From Emticicia sp. C21 (GTDB taxonomy: Bacteria; Bacteroidota; Bacteroidia; Cytophagales; Spirosomataceae): a DNA stretch of 64,000 bases. Location: contig NZ_QVMT01000004.1 in NCBI RefSeq assembly GCF_003418935.1, positions 282-64,281 on the forward strand. Direction: 5' to 3'. This document shows, one piece after another, positions 53,824 through 63,398 of this stretch. Positions within the stretch are counted from its first letter, which is position 1; every line of letters starts with the position of its first letter. Made by a program: the position numbers and the translations under genes. The notes beneath the pieces are model-generated. The model was given only the letters and a program-made list of their open reading frames with translations, was not told where the DNA came from and did not search any database.

Positions 53824-54831
53824 ATGAAACTAAAATTTCATATCCTTAAGCTGCAGATGCGGCATACATTTACCATCGCTCATGGTTCGCGTGATGATAT
53901 TGATGCTTTTATTGTAGAGCTACAAGATGGCGAATACAGTGGTTATGGTGAAGCCACCCCTATCCCCTACTATGGCGTAACAGCCGAGGGCATGAGAGAT
54001 AAGTTGGCTGAATACCAATCCATCATTGAAAACTATGATCTGCAAAATCCGGAAGATTTCTGGACATTGATGTACCCCTACCTGAAAGATAATCCTTTTG
54101 CCCATTGTGCCTTAGACATGGCTGCATGGGATTTATGGGGCAAAAAACAGGGCCAACCATTATATAAACTTTGGGGTCTCTCAATCGATAAAGTTCCATA
54201 TTCAAATTATACTATCGGTATCGATACCATCGAAAAAATGGTATCTAAAATGCAGGAATTTGATTTTCCTATTTATAAAATCAAATTAGGTACCGACCAT
54301 GATGTAGAAATCGTAAAAGAATTGCGTAAGCATACCGATGCACTTTTCAGAGTAGATGCCAATTGTGCTTGGGGTGTAGAAGAAACCATTAAAAACTCGA
54401 TTGAATTCAGTAAACTGAATGTAGAATTCATCGAACAGCCAATGGAGAAAAGTGCTTATGCGGCTATGGAAGAAGTCATGAAACATTCGGTACTACCTTT
54501 GATTGCCGACGAAAGCTGTATCATTGAGGAAGACGTAAAAAAATGCTTCGGAAGATTCCACGGGGTAAACGTGAAATTAGCAAAATGTGGAGGTTTGACA
54601 CCTGCCCGCAGAATGATTGCCGAAGCTAGAACCTTAGGCTTACAGGTCATGTGCGGATGTATGACCGAAACCAGTATTGGAATCTCAGCCATCGGGCAAT
54701 TATTACCTCTACTTGATTATGTAGATATGGATGGGTCTATCCTTATTTCAAACGACCCTGCCACAGGCGTTTACTTAGATAAAGGCAAACCTATCTTCCC
54801 GAATGTGAATGGTACCGGGGCTTTGTTATAG
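53824..54831 (+). CDS. Dipeptide epimerase (L-Ala-D/L-Glu epimerase family)
   Basis: The 335-residue protein is an enolase-superfamily dipeptide epimerase. The first general base is in YKIKLG, metal ligands are DANCAW, IEQPM and IADES, and the second Lys lies in NVKLAKCGGLTPA. The usual substrate is L-Ala-D-Glu from peptidoglycan turnover. It has family length. It converges on the DUF6807 gene across a palindromic terminator. Confidence 0.88.
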   Translation: MKLKFHILKLQMRHTFTIAHGSRDDIDAFIVELQDGEYSGYGEATPIPYYGVTAEGMRDKLAEYQSIIENYDLQNPEDFWTLMYPYLKDNPFAHCALDMAAWDLWGKKQGQPLYKLWGLSIDKVPYSNYTIGIDTIEKMVSKMQEFDFPIYKIKLGTDHDVEIVKELRKHTDALFRVDANCAWGVEETIKNSIEFSKLNVEFIEQPMEKSAYAAMEEVMKHSVLPLIADESCIIEEDVKKCFGRFHGVNVKLAKCGGLTPARRMIAEARTLGLQVMCGCMTETSIGISAIGQLLPLLDYVDMDGSILISNDPATGVYLDKGKPIFPNVNGTGALL

Positions 54832-54845
54832 TAAGGCTTTAGCAT

Positions 54846-54889
54846 AACAAAAACAGCGCTTTGAAATATTTCAAAGCGCTGTTTTTGTT
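54846..54889. terminator. Bidirectional terminator, perfect 22-bp palindrome
   Basis: The arms 54846-54867 and 54868-54889 are exact complements without a spacer, with core ACAGCGCTTTG and T/A tracts at the ends. It serves the epimerase and the DUF6807 gene, which converge. Confidence 0.9.
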
Positions 54890-54904
54890 TATATTTCAAA
54901 TACC

Positions 54905-55927
54905 TTACTTCCCAAAATCAGCTTCCAGTTTATTCAAGTCACCATCTGAAACTTCTCCTGAGGTTACAACTACACGGTAACGGAAAGTAGTCGATTGTTT
55001 GGGTGCTAAAGTAAGGTTCAAATTCTCTTTACCATTAGAGAAAACTTTTTGACCTAATGGATTTACAGAGAAAAGACCATATCCACGTGAGTGCCAGTAA
55101 GCAGGATACCCTGGGTTTTTAGGGTGGTCAATAATCGCTACTGAAATTTTTTCAGCCCCTATTTGTCCTCTCAGGTTTATCCACTCCGAACGTTTTGCCC
55201 AGGTGTCTTCACCTTCAATACCTTCTTTGTTTCGGTAAGAACCTACAATCCCTTTATTGTCTAAAACAGGCACTTTTGTAGCCACACCACTTGCGTCAGT
55301 AAATACTTCCGGTTTATTAGATGGATGTTCTAATTCTCTTGCTAAACGAATCGCAAAAAAGCCGTCTTTTACGTCTTTAAATACTACCTCTTTATCTGCG
55401 GCTGTCAAAGTCGTAGTTCTATCGATGATGCGTTGATTATCTGTACCCTGAAACGTATAAGTTGTCTCTTCAGTCAGCATCAATTTACCTTCTTTATCCA
55501 GCCAGTCTGCTGTTACAACCAATGAACCTTTTTTACCTGATTTGACAGATTTAATACCTGTGTGAACAATTGTTCCGTAAGTACCTTTAGCACTTGGAGG
55601 TGTATTAGAGTTATTCCAGAAATCATGACCATTTACATCTTCATAATTCATCCAGATACCTACATGGTGTGGGTGGTCAACTCTTTCGCCCGGACGAGGG
55701 TCCAATGGCCATCCACGGGTAATAACCGTTCCTTTTGATGTATAAACTGGATACAGAACTGCTTTTTTGAGGACATCAGGCCCCGGATAAAAGTAGGATG
55801 TGAAAGGTTTGCCGTCTACTAATACGTTTACTTTTTTATTGGCGTCGTCTCTGACTAACTTCACTTCTTTGGTTTGTGCGAAAATTATGGCAGGGCTTAG
55901 TAATAATAACAGAATTAATTTTTTCAT
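54905..55927 (-). CDS. DUF6807 (PmoA-like) secreted protein
   Basis: The 340-residue protein has a signal peptide (MKKLILLLLLSPAIIFAQ) and then blocks of the Bacteroidota PmoA-like family (DUF6807): RPGERVDHPHHVGIWMNYEDVNGHDFWNN, HIGTG-like VHTGI, and DHPKNPGYPAYWHSRGYGLFSVNPLG. Despite the old name the family is not a methane oxygenase; it occurs in sugar-degradation clusters. The exact reaction is unknown. The start ending at 55927 gives the signal peptide. Confidence 0.8.
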   Translation of the reverse strand: MKKLILLLLLSPAIIFAQTKEVKLVRDDANKKVNVLVDGKPFTSYFYPGPDVLKKAVLYPVYTSKGTVITRGWPLDPRPGERVDHPHHVGIWMNYEDVNGHDFWNNSNTPPSAKGTYGTIVHTGIKSVKSGKKGSLVVTADWLDKEGKLMLTEETTYTFQGTDNQRIIDRTTTLTAADKEVVFKDVKDGFFAIRLARELEHPSNKPEVFTDASGVATKVPVLDNKGIVGSYRNKEGIEGEDTWAKRSEWINLRGQIGAEKISVAIIDHPKNPGYPAYWHSRGYGLFSVNPLGQKVFSNGKENLNLTLAPKQSTTFRYRVVVTSGEVSDGDLNKLEADFGK

Positions 55928-56031
55928 GAGTTTATCGGATTGAAAATGAATAAACAAAGTAACGCATCATTTTATTATCTCTCTACCGATATATTAGCTT
56001 TTTATTATATTTTTTTGACTTTAAATAAGAA

Positions 56032-56523
56032 TCAATGCGGCAATTTCTCTCTGATTAAGCCATAAAACCATGTTCCGGCTAAGGCACTTAATAAAGTAAC
56101 AATAAATACTGAAACGCCAGTGCCTATCTGTGCATAGATTGGTCCTGGGCAAGCGCCGGTAAGCGCCCAACCAAAGCCAAAGAGTAAGCCACCGAAAATT
56201 TGTCCTTTGCTGAAAGGTTTAGCATCCAGATTGATTGGCTCTCCGCTTATGCTTTTCACTTTAAATCGTTTAATAATTTGCACAGAAATGATTCCAACAA
56301 CTACGGCTGTACCAATCACACCATACATATGAAATGATTCCAACCGAAACATTTCCTGAATACGAAACCAGGAAATAACCTCTGCTTTCACTAGCACAAT
56401 CCCGAAGCCAATACCTAAAATCAGGTACTTCAATAAGCTGCCAACCGTTCTTTTCTTAGTTGAAGAATCAGCTAAATTCTGGGTTTCAAAATCTAACGTA
56501 TCTATGTCTTTTATCTCTTTCAT
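56032..56523 (-). CDS. YeeE/YedE-family transporter, second half
   Basis: The 163-residue protein has four membrane helices and the sulfur-transport motif ALTGACPGPIYAQIG. YeeE/YedE (TsuA-type) proteins import thiosulfate; in many Bacteroidota the protein is split into two chains. The upstream neighbour is the other half, ten bases away, so they probably form one transporter. Confidence 0.85.
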   Translation of the reverse strand: MKEIKDIDTLDFETQNLADSSTKKRTVGSLLKYLILGIGFGIVLVKAEVISWFRIQEMFRLESFHMYGVIGTAVVVGIISVQIIKRFKVKSISGEPINLDAKPFSKGQIFGGLLFGFGWALTGACPGPIYAQIGTGVSVFIVTLLSALAGTWFYGLIREKLPH

Positions 56524-56533
56524 GACCGTAGAA

Positions 56534-57088
56534 TTATAAGTAAGGAATCACTAACCAGGTGACCAGAAAACCACCTACCATAAAACAGATAGTGGCTATG
56601 AGCGAAGGCAGTTGAAGATTGGATAACCCCATGATAGAATGCCCCGAAGTACAACCTCCGGCATAACGGGTACCAAAGCCTACCAGAAAGCCCCCTACGA
56701 CAATAAAGATGAAGCCACGAAGCGTAAACAGGCTTTCCCAACTAAACAAGTCAGTAGGCACCAACGCACCAAATTCCTGAATGCCTATAGATTGCAGATA
56801 AGTTTTTGTGCTATCAGCTATTTTAATGGGTTCCAGATTGCTTAATAAATGGGCACCTATCCAGCCACCTATAATTACACCTGCAACAAAAACCAGATTC
56901 CAGGTTTCTTTTTTCCAGTCATATTTGAAATAGCGGATTTTAGCAGGAAAAACAGCCGCACAGATATGCCGCATAGATGAAGATATACCAAAGGCTTTAT
57001 TGCCTGAAATGAGTAAGATGGGGACGAAAAGCCCAATAATGACACCGGCTACCGACCAATGCCAAGGCTGTTTGAGTAGTTCGAGCAT
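56534..57088 (-). CDS. YeeE/YedE-family transporter, first half
   Basis: The 184-residue protein has five helices and the motif RYAGGCTSGHSIMGL with a conserved cysteine, the counterpart of the CPGP motif in the other half. It would import thiosulfate or a related sulfur compound. The two genes are ten bases apart. Confidence 0.85.
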   Translation of the reverse strand: MLELLKQPWHWSVAGVIIGLFVPILLISGNKAFGISSSMRHICAAVFPAKIRYFKYDWKKETWNLVFVAGVIIGGWIGAHLLSNLEPIKIADSTKTYLQSIGIQEFGALVPTDLFSWESLFTLRGFIFIVVGGFLVGFGTRYAGGCTSGHSIMGLSNLQLPSLIATICFMVGGFLVTWLVIPYL

Positions 57089-57202
57089 GTTGTCAAGTGT
57101 TTATATACAAACATATGAAATAATCTACTAAATTTATAGACTATTAAACATAAGTTTGGAAAAATAAATTCCTTGCTCGCTCTATGTCATGTGCCCAGTC
57201 CT

Positions 57203-57712
57203 TTAACTTCTCTCCTTTATACCCAAAAAAGGCACCCAGTTCTCTTCAATAGAGCCTGCGAAATCGCGGAGAAACATAATAAAAGATGGCTTGTAAGGTT
57301 TTCGAGAGAGAGAGAGTTTTGCTTCTTCAGGGGAGAGGTCGCCTTTTTTGGAGTTGCAGCGGCGACAAGCAGTTACTAGATTATCCCAGTTTGTTTTTCC
57401 ACCCTTAGATTTCGGAGTGAGGTGGTCGAGGGTGAGGTCTTCATGGCTTCCACAATATACACATTTGTTCCCGTCCCGCCTAAATACATTCTGCCTACTG
57501 AGCATGACACCTTTAAAAGGTAAACTTACATAGCGATGGAGACGTATTACTGAGGGGAGAGGATAAGTAGTGTCTACTGTTCGGAGATAGCCTTTCTGGG
57601 AGTCTGACACCAGCTCAGCCTTGGCGAGGTATACCAATGCAAAAGCTTTCGGAACAGTGCAAATACTCAATGCACTATAATCTGCATTTAAAACTAAAAC
57701 TTTCCTGCCCAT
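57203..57712 (-). CDS. HNH endonuclease
   Basis: The 169-residue protein has an HNH nuclease domain: CVYCG (Cys84, Cys87), LTLDHLTPKSKGG (Asp96, His97), NWDNLVTACRRCN (Asn111, Cys116, Cys119) and KKGD. The cysteines bind structural zinc and His97 is catalytic. The N-terminal half (VLVLNADYSALSICTV) is typical of a common housekeeping-like family in Bacteroidota and cyanobacteria whose target is unknown. It stands alone, not in a restriction cluster. Confidence 0.88.
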   Translation of the reverse strand: MGRKVLVLNADYSALSICTVPKAFALVYLAKAELVSDSQKGYLRTVDTTYPLPSVIRLHRYVSLPFKGVMLSRQNVFRRDGNKCVYCGSHEDLTLDHLTPKSKGGKTNWDNLVTACRRCNSKKGDLSPEEAKLSLSRKPYKPSFIMFLRDFAGSIEENWVPFLGIKERS

Positions 57713-57921
57713 ACAACATTTAAGATTAGCGGTTTACATATTTGCAAGGCAATTTAATCGAAAGTTTTCAAATTTCCAACAGAAGTTTTTTAAGAAATTG
57801 TTTTTTCATTATTTTGAAAACCTCTATTTTGTAGAGTGATTATAAAAGTTCGAAAACATCCTTGATGCAATGTGCGTTAATTAAGAAATCGGAGATATTC
57901 CATTAAAAATATTTGAGAAAT

Positions 57922-58464
57922 ATGTCGGCGGGAAGAGGAAAATTATTGATTGCTGAACCATTTTTAGGTGACCCCAATTTTGAGCGTAGTGTAGTACTTT
58001 TATGTGAGCATAATTCACAAGGATCATTTGGCTTAGTTTTGAATCAGACTACTCAATTACGGTTAGATGATGTCATCGAGAATGTATATGGCGAGTTGCC
58101 CTTGTTTATTGGAGGGCCCGTTGAGCAAAATACTTTACATTTCATTCATCGCTTAGGTGATATTGAAGGGGCCGTTGATATTGGCAATGGCATTTATTGG
58201 TCAGGAGATTTTGAGAATATCAAAACACTGATAAATATCGGAAAGATTACAGAAAAAGATATTCGTCTGTTTATTGGCTATTCAGGCTGGTCGGCAGGGC
58301 AACTGGAAAATGAAATGAACCGTAATTCATGGATTGTTTCAGAAACCGATGCGCATTTCATTTTTGATACACCTGCCGACCAGTTCTGGCGTGAGATATT
58401 AAAAAGTATGGGCGGTGAATATAAAGTCCTGTCTAACTACCCTACTGACCCGAGGTTAAATTAG
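57922..58464 (+). CDS. YqgE/AlgH family protein
   Basis: The 180-residue protein matches the UPF0301 YqgE/AlgH family: GKLLIAEPFLGDPNFERSVVLLCEH near the start, GSFGLVLNQTT, IFIGGPVEQNTLHFIH-like and FIGYSGWSAGQLENEM. The function is not established; Pseudomonas AlgH affects alginate. The ATG at 57922 was preferred over an in-frame TTG three codons upstream. The last 23 bases overlap the end of the convergent amidohydrolase gene. Confidence 0.9.
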   Translation: MSAGRGKLLIAEPFLGDPNFERSVVLLCEHNSQGSFGLVLNQTTQLRLDDVIENVYGELPLFIGGPVEQNTLHFIHRLGDIEGAVDIGNGIYWSGDFENIKTLINIGKITEKDIRLFIGYSGWSAGQLENEMNRNSWIVSETDAHFIFDTPADQFWREILKSMGGEYKVLSNYPTDPRLN

Positions 58465-60076
58465 TCACTTTACCTTTTCCATAAATAATTTCGCCGGGCT
58501 TTTTACCTGTATGCTTGCCATTTTCAAGCACAACTGTTCCATTGACTAATACATAATCAATGCCCTCTGAATAGGCATGAGGTTTTTCGTAAGTAGCCAT
58601 ATCTATAATTTTGTTTTCATCAAAAATCACAATATCGGCAGCAAATCCGGTTCTGATTAACCCCCGGTTTTCTATTTTAAATCTTTGCGCAGGTAAAGAT
58701 GTCATACGGCGAACAGCATCTTCCAGACGAAGCACCTGTTTCTCACGCACATATCTGCCTAATACACGGGCATTAGAGCCATAACCACGTGGGTGTGGCA
58801 TATTTCTGTTGAATTGAATTACCCCTGCGTCAGAGGCTATCATGGTATTAGGATAACGTAAGATTTTAGCCACATCATCTTCACTCATTTTATGAAACAC
58901 CATTTGCGCCCCACCCTTGTCTACCATATCCATAATTAAATCTGCTTCTGTGGCTAGATCACTCTTTCTCCCCAATAGTTTATTGATTTCGCTTACATTC
59001 TTACCATTCAGAGTTGAGTCAGCTCTGTAACGGGCAACAAAGGCATAATCATAGCTTTTGCGCTTATCAGCTTTTACGCCCTTTATCATTTCTTCACGAA
59101 TCTTCTTTCTTGTTTCAGGATTCGTCAAACGCACATGTACCATTGAATCTCCATCGGCTAAAGCCCATGAAGGGAGCATGGTTCCCATATTCGTACTACT
59201 AGCTGTATAAGGATACTGGTCAACATTGACGTCTATTCCTTCCAGACGGGCTTTTTCTACAATGCCAATCGTCATATCGCTATGCCCCCAAAGTGGTTTG
59301 CTTGAAATCTTGAAATGGGATATTTCAACCGGAATATGCGCTTCTCTGCCAATATTGATGGCTTCTTCTATCGCATCCCGTACCTTAACACCTTCATCAC
59401 GAATATGAGAAGCATAAATACCTCCAGACTTTGATGCTGCTTTGGCTAAGCCTACTACTTCGGGTGTTCTTGAATAAGTGCCGGGTATATAAATCAATCC
59501 GGTTGCCAGCCCTACTGCACCATCTTTCATAGCTTGTTCCACCAATGCCTCCATCTTTTGTTGTTCCTGAGCAGTCGGGTCACGGAAAACATTCATCATC
59601 ACCGCTCTTCTGACAGAATTATGCCCAATTAATGAACCTAAATTTACGCTTATCTGCAATTGTTTCAAATCACCAAAAAACTTGGCAAGGTTCACTTCTG
59701 ACGAACCACAGTTACCAGTAATGACACTCGTAACCCCATCATGAATAAAATTATCAGCCGTCGATACAGTTTTGATTCCATCTTCTACATGCGTATGCAC
59801 ATCAATAAATCCCGGACAAACAATCTGATTTTTAGCATCAATCACCTGCTTGCCTTCATTAGTTTGAAAAGAACCTATCCCCACTATTTTCCTACCTTTA
59901 ATGGCAAGGTCAGAAGTATACCAGGGATTGCCTGAACCATCTATAATTCTTCCATTTTTGATAATAGTATCGTATTGTTGGGCGAAGGTCAATGAGCAGA
60001 AGAAAGTGGCTAATAAAAGTAAGCCCAGATGTCTGAATTTAATAGAAAATGATTTTAGTTTAGTAGTGAAGTTCAT
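58442..60076 (-). CDS. D-aminoacylase / N-acyl-D-amino-acid deacylase family amidohydrolase
   Basis: The 544-residue protein has a signal peptide and then a metal-dependent amidohydrolase fold: CPGFIDVHTHVEDG gives the first metal ligands, TGNCGSSEVN and EISHFKISSKPLWG more, and IASDAGVIQFN the catalytic aspartate, in the order of D-aminoacylases. They release D-amino acids from N-acyl forms; the exact substrate is inferred. A small C-terminal beta segment (FAADIVIFDENKI) closes the composite domain. Its end overlaps the YqgE gene. Confidence 0.85.
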   Translation of the reverse strand: MNFTTKLKSFSIKFRHLGLLLLATFFCSLTFAQQYDTIIKNGRIIDGSGNPWYTSDLAIKGRKIVGIGSFQTNEGKQVIDAKNQIVCPGFIDVHTHVEDGIKTVSTADNFIHDGVTSVITGNCGSSEVNLAKFFGDLKQLQISVNLGSLIGHNSVRRAVMMNVFRDPTAQEQQKMEALVEQAMKDGAVGLATGLIYIPGTYSRTPEVVGLAKAASKSGGIYASHIRDEGVKVRDAIEEAINIGREAHIPVEISHFKISSKPLWGHSDMTIGIVEKARLEGIDVNVDQYPYTASSTNMGTMLPSWALADGDSMVHVRLTNPETRKKIREEMIKGVKADKRKSYDYAFVARYRADSTLNGKNVSEINKLLGRKSDLATEADLIMDMVDKGGAQMVFHKMSEDDVAKILRYPNTMIASDAGVIQFNRNMPHPRGYGSNARVLGRYVREKQVLRLEDAVRRMTSLPAQRFKIENRGLIRTGFAADIVIFDENKIIDMATYEKPHAYSEGIDYVLVNGTVVLENGKHTGKKPGEIIYGKGKVTNLTSGQ

Positions 60077-60292
60077 AGAGTGTCCTATTGCATTGGTTTA
60101 ATACTACTAATATACTTATTTAAGATTATTTTCTTATATTAGCTTTAGCTATTAGTCAAAAAATAGTCTGGTCTAAGGTTCAGATAATAGAAAACCTTTT
60201 TTAACGTTTAATTGCTGATATTAACCTTTTTTGCTATTAAGTAGGGGTAATTTCCCGAACAATGACGCTATTACCCAATTAAGTTTTCTGAA

Positions 60293-61366
60293 ATGAAAAA
60301 GGGAATTTACTTTCTGCTATTTTCTTTTTTTAGCCTTGCTGTATCTGCTCAAAGCGTTTCGCCATCTGTAAAACGCCTGGCTTCCCAAATAACTGATGGT
60401 GTTCACACGGACTCATTGAAAGTACGAGCTATTTATGAATGGGTGACGGATAATATTGCCTATGATATTGATTTGTTCAACGAGATGAATATCAAAACTG
60501 TGGAACAATATGCAGAAGCCCAAAAATCTGACAAAGTAATACATCGCAAAAAAGCAGTCTGCATGGGTTATACCAATCTTTTTCAGGATCTCTGCAATGC
60601 TTCCGGCATAAAGGCCTATAGTGTACCGGGCTATTGCAAAAGTCGTGACCCTCGGACCAATGCGATGATTTTTTCATCGGAACGACACTCGTGGAATGCA
60701 GTAAAAATCAATAATAGATGGTATTTATGCGACCCAACCTGGGGCGCAGGGTCAATTAATATGCGTACAGGCTTGTTCGTAAAAAATCTGAATGAAGAAT
60801 TTTATCTGACTGAAGGCAAAACTTTTATCAAAAGACATATCCCCTTAGACCCACTCTGGCAATTCTTAGATAGCCCTATAAGTATGCAGGAATTTCGCTA
60901 CGGACAAAAACCTGCCAGACCACTAAAGTTCAATTACCTTGATACCCTCAAAGTATATGAAACCTTAGCTATTGACCAGCAAAAACTGAATGCCGATTTC
61001 AGAAGTCTGCGATTCGATGCCAGCAATGATGAAGCCAAATCAGGCATCGGATACTACTATGCGAAAAGAGCCGAAGTAGATTCGAAAGCATGGCATGATC
61101 TGGTAATGTCTTTTATGAATAAGAATACCAGCGATTCTTATAGAAGAGCCCGCGAACAAAAAGACCGCGTGTATAGTCTTCTGGCAAGTATCGAAAAAGA
61201 TATGAATCAAGCACGCTATTATTATTCCCTGGTTCCACCTAATTCGGAGTTGAGCCGGATGGCGCTAAATAATATGCGCAATGCCGATAATTACCTGCGT
61301 TTCATTGAGCAAAATCGGGATAACCTGGCCAAGTATTATGATGCAATCAAGAAAATGAGACAGTAA
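60293..61366 (+). CDS. Secreted transglutaminase-like protein
   Basis: The 357-residue protein has a signal peptide (FFSLAVSAQ) and a transglutaminase-like core with the Cys-His-Asp triad: Cys90 in AVCMGYTNLF, His132 in RHSWNAVKI and Asp147 in LCDPTWGAG. Members act as proteases or cross-linking enzymes on the cell surface. The last 150 residues have no known family and contain a helix-rich segment (EIDSKAWHDL; EKDMNQARYYYSL). It lies upstream of the GH20 gene on the same strand. Confidence 0.8.
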   Translation: MKKGIYFLLFSFFSLAVSAQSVSPSVKRLASQITDGVHTDSLKVRAIYEWVTDNIAYDIDLFNEMNIKTVEQYAEAQKSDKVIHRKKAVCMGYTNLFQDLCNASGIKAYSVPGYCKSRDPRTNAMIFSSERHSWNAVKINNRWYLCDPTWGAGSINMRTGLFVKNLNEEFYLTEGKTFIKRHIPLDPLWQFLDSPISMQEFRYGQKPARPLKFNYLDTLKVYETLAIDQQKLNADFRSLRFDASNDEAKSGIGYYYAKRAEVDSKAWHDLVMSFMNKNTSDSYRRAREQKDRVYSLLASIEKDMNQARYYYSLVPPNSELSRMALNNMRNADNYLRFIEQNRDNLAKYYDAIKKMRQ

Positions 61367-61378
61367 GCCACAAAATAT

Positions 61379-61411
61379 TTGCATGAACTACCGCTTTTTT
61401 ATGTACTTTTG
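61379..61411 (+). promoter_or_regulatory. Promoter of the GH20 gene
   Basis: TTG at 61379-61381 and TACTTTTG at 61404-61411, 22 bases apart, match the Bacteroidota promoter. Transcription would begin near 61418, inside a dyad (61407-61431). Confidence 0.6.
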
Positions 61412-61431
61412 AGTCCTGTTCTGACTCAAAA
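61407..61431. promoter_or_regulatory. Dyad over the GH20 transcription start
   Basis: TTTTGAGTC (61407-61415) and GACTCAAAA (61423-61431) are perfect inverted repeats with a seven-base loop. They overlap the -7 element, as an operator would. Confidence 0.45.
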
Positions 61432-61446
61432 CCTAAACGTTTACTC

Positions 61447-63321
61447 ATGAAAAAAACGCTCTTTTTACTTCTATTAAGCATTCTGACATTGGATGTTTTT
61501 GCACAAAATATTATTCCGAAACCCGTAGAAATTAAAAACACCGCCGGTGCTTATAACATTACTGCGGCTACTATTATCGGCGCCAATAATGCCGAAAGCC
61601 AGAAAATTGCTGAAATGTTGGCAGCTAAACTCCAACAAGCAGCCGGACTTACGCCAAAAATTCAAAAGACAGGAGCTATTCAATTTACGATTAATACTAC
61701 TCCCAATGCTACCATTGGTAATGAGGGTTATACCTTAGAGACCACAAATACAGGCGTAAAAATTGTGGCCAACAAACCAGCAGGCTTATTCTATGGCTTG
61801 CAATCACTCTTACAATTATTACCTAAAGAAATTGAAAACAAATCGGTAGCCAAAGGTATAAAATGGACTGTACCAAGTGTAAAAGTAGTGGATTATCCTC
61901 GCTTTGGATGGAGAGGTCTGATGTTAGATGTAAGTCGCCATTTCTTCTCGAAAGCAGATGTAAAGCGTTACATTGATGATATGGTTCGCTATAAATTCAA
62001 TACACTTCACTGGCATTTATCTGACGATAATGGCTGGCGAGTAGAAATCAAATCTTTGCCTAAACTAACCGAAGTGGGTGCCTGGCGCGTAGCTAGAGAC
62101 GGTCATTTTGGTGACAGAAAAGCACCGGAAGACGGAGAACCAACGCCGTATGGCGGTTTCTATACACAAGACGATGTGAGAGAAATCATCAAATATGCTG
62201 ACGAAAGAGGGGTAACTATTGTTCCAGAAATAGACGTACCGGGACATAGCATGGCAGCCATTGCGGCTTATCCTGAGCTATCTTGTACCAAAGACCCTAA
62301 GACCAAAGTGAACCCGGGTACCAATTTTGCTGAATGGTATGGCGGGGGTAAATTCAGAATGTTTATTGATAATACTTTGAATCCGTCAGATGAAAAAGTG
62401 TATGAGTTTCTGGATAAAGTATTTACCGAACTGGCGGCTTTGTTTCCGAATAAATATATTCATGTAGGTGGTGATGAATGCTATAAAGGTTTCTGGGAAA
62501 AAGATCCCGGATGTCAGGCTTTGATGAAGAAGATGAATATGAAAGACGTGGAAGAACTACAAGGCTACTTCATGAAACGTGTAGAAACTATTCTGAATGC
62601 CAAAGGCAAGAAATTATTAGGCTGGGATGAAATCCTTGAAGGTGGTATCTCTCCTACTGCTACCTTAATGAGTTGGAGGGGTGTACATGGTGGTATTGAG
62701 GCCGCCAAAATGGGGCACGATGTAATTATGACTCCAAGCACTTTTGCTTATTTAGATTACAATCAAGGTGAAAACACCATCGATCCTCCTATTTACGCAG
62801 GATTACGTTTAAGCAAAACTTATAGCTTTGACCCTGTACAAGAGGGAGTTGATCCTAAATACATTTTAGGCGGACAAGGAAACTTGTGGACAGAGCAGAT
62901 ACCAACTATTCGTTATGCCGAATATATGACGTATCCCAGAGCGTGGGCATTATCAGATATTTTCTGGTCGCCAAGAGAGAGTAAAGACTGGAATAACTTC
63001 ATCAAACGTATGGAAGCGCATTTTGAAAGAGCTGATGTAGCCGAAATGGGATATTCGAAAGCAGTATATGATGCCATTGTGAAAGCAAGTAATAAAGACA
63101 ATAAACTGATAGCAGAATTAGGCTCTGAACTATCAGATGTAGATATTTATTATACAATGGACGATACCATGCCTGATAATTTCTCAACCAAATATACTCA
63201 ACCTTTCGAAGTACCAGACGCTCAAATTACATTGAGAGTAGCTACTTATCGTAAAGGAAAACCTATCGGACATTTGATTACCTTGAAAAGAGAGGATTTG
63301 AAAAAACGCGCAGGCAGGTAA
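61447..63321 (+). CDS. GH20 beta-N-acetylhexosaminidase
   Basis: The 624-residue protein has a signal peptide (residues 1-20), a GH20b N-domain (to about 150), a GH20 TIM barrel with the catalytic pair Asp343-Glu344 in HVGGDECYKGFWE, and LHWHLSDDNGWR, VPEIDVPGH and GWDEILEGG as substrate-binding blocks. The C-terminal 85 residues form a CHB_HEX_C-type domain (DIYYTMDDTMPDNFS). It removes terminal GlcNAc or GalNAc from glycans. It is preceded by its own promoter and a dyad. Confidence 0.95.
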   Translation: MKKTLFLLLLSILTLDVFAQNIIPKPVEIKNTAGAYNITAATIIGANNAESQKIAEMLAAKLQQAAGLTPKIQKTGAIQFTINTTPNATIGNEGYTLETTNTGVKIVANKPAGLFYGLQSLLQLLPKEIENKSVAKGIKWTVPSVKVVDYPRFGWRGLMLDVSRHFFSKADVKRYIDDMVRYKFNTLHWHLSDDNGWRVEIKSLPKLTEVGAWRVARDGHFGDRKAPEDGEPTPYGGFYTQDDVREIIKYADERGVTIVPEIDVPGHSMAAIAAYPELSCTKDPKTKVNPGTNFAEWYGGGKFRMFIDNTLNPSDEKVYEFLDKVFTELAALFPNKYIHVGGDECYKGFWEKDPGCQALMKKMNMKDVEELQGYFMKRVETILNAKGKKLLGWDEILEGGISPTATLMSWRGVHGGIEAAKMGHDVIMTPSTFAYLDYNQGENTIDPPIYAGLRLSKTYSFDPVQEGVDPKYILGGQGNLWTEQIPTIRYAEYMTYPRAWALSDIFWSPRESKDWNNFIKRMEAHFERADVAEMGYSKAVYDAIVKASNKDNKLIAELGSELSDVDIYYTMDDTMPDNFSTKYTQPFEVPDAQITLRVATYRKGKPIGHLITLKREDLKKRAGR

Positions 63322-63342
63322 AATTTTCAAGCCTATATACCT

Positions 63343-63394
63343 AAAATAAAGTCTTTTACTCTACTTTTGCAGTTAGCGTAAAAGACTTTATTTT
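63343..63394 (+). terminator. Terminator after the GH20 gene, with a -7 element in its loop
   Basis: AAAATAAAGTCTTTTAC (63343-63359) and GTAAAAGACTTTATTTT (63378-63394) are perfect 17-bp inverted arms, with an 18-base loop and T tract after them. The loop contains TACTTTTG (63362-63369), a full -7 promoter match directed at the next gene. Confidence 0.7.
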
Positions 63395-63398
63395 TTAG

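Noticed and set aside
57301-57316. GA dinucleotide run in the HNH gene
   Set aside because: It is short and in frame (encodes LSLSRK-type residues), with no sign of phase variation.
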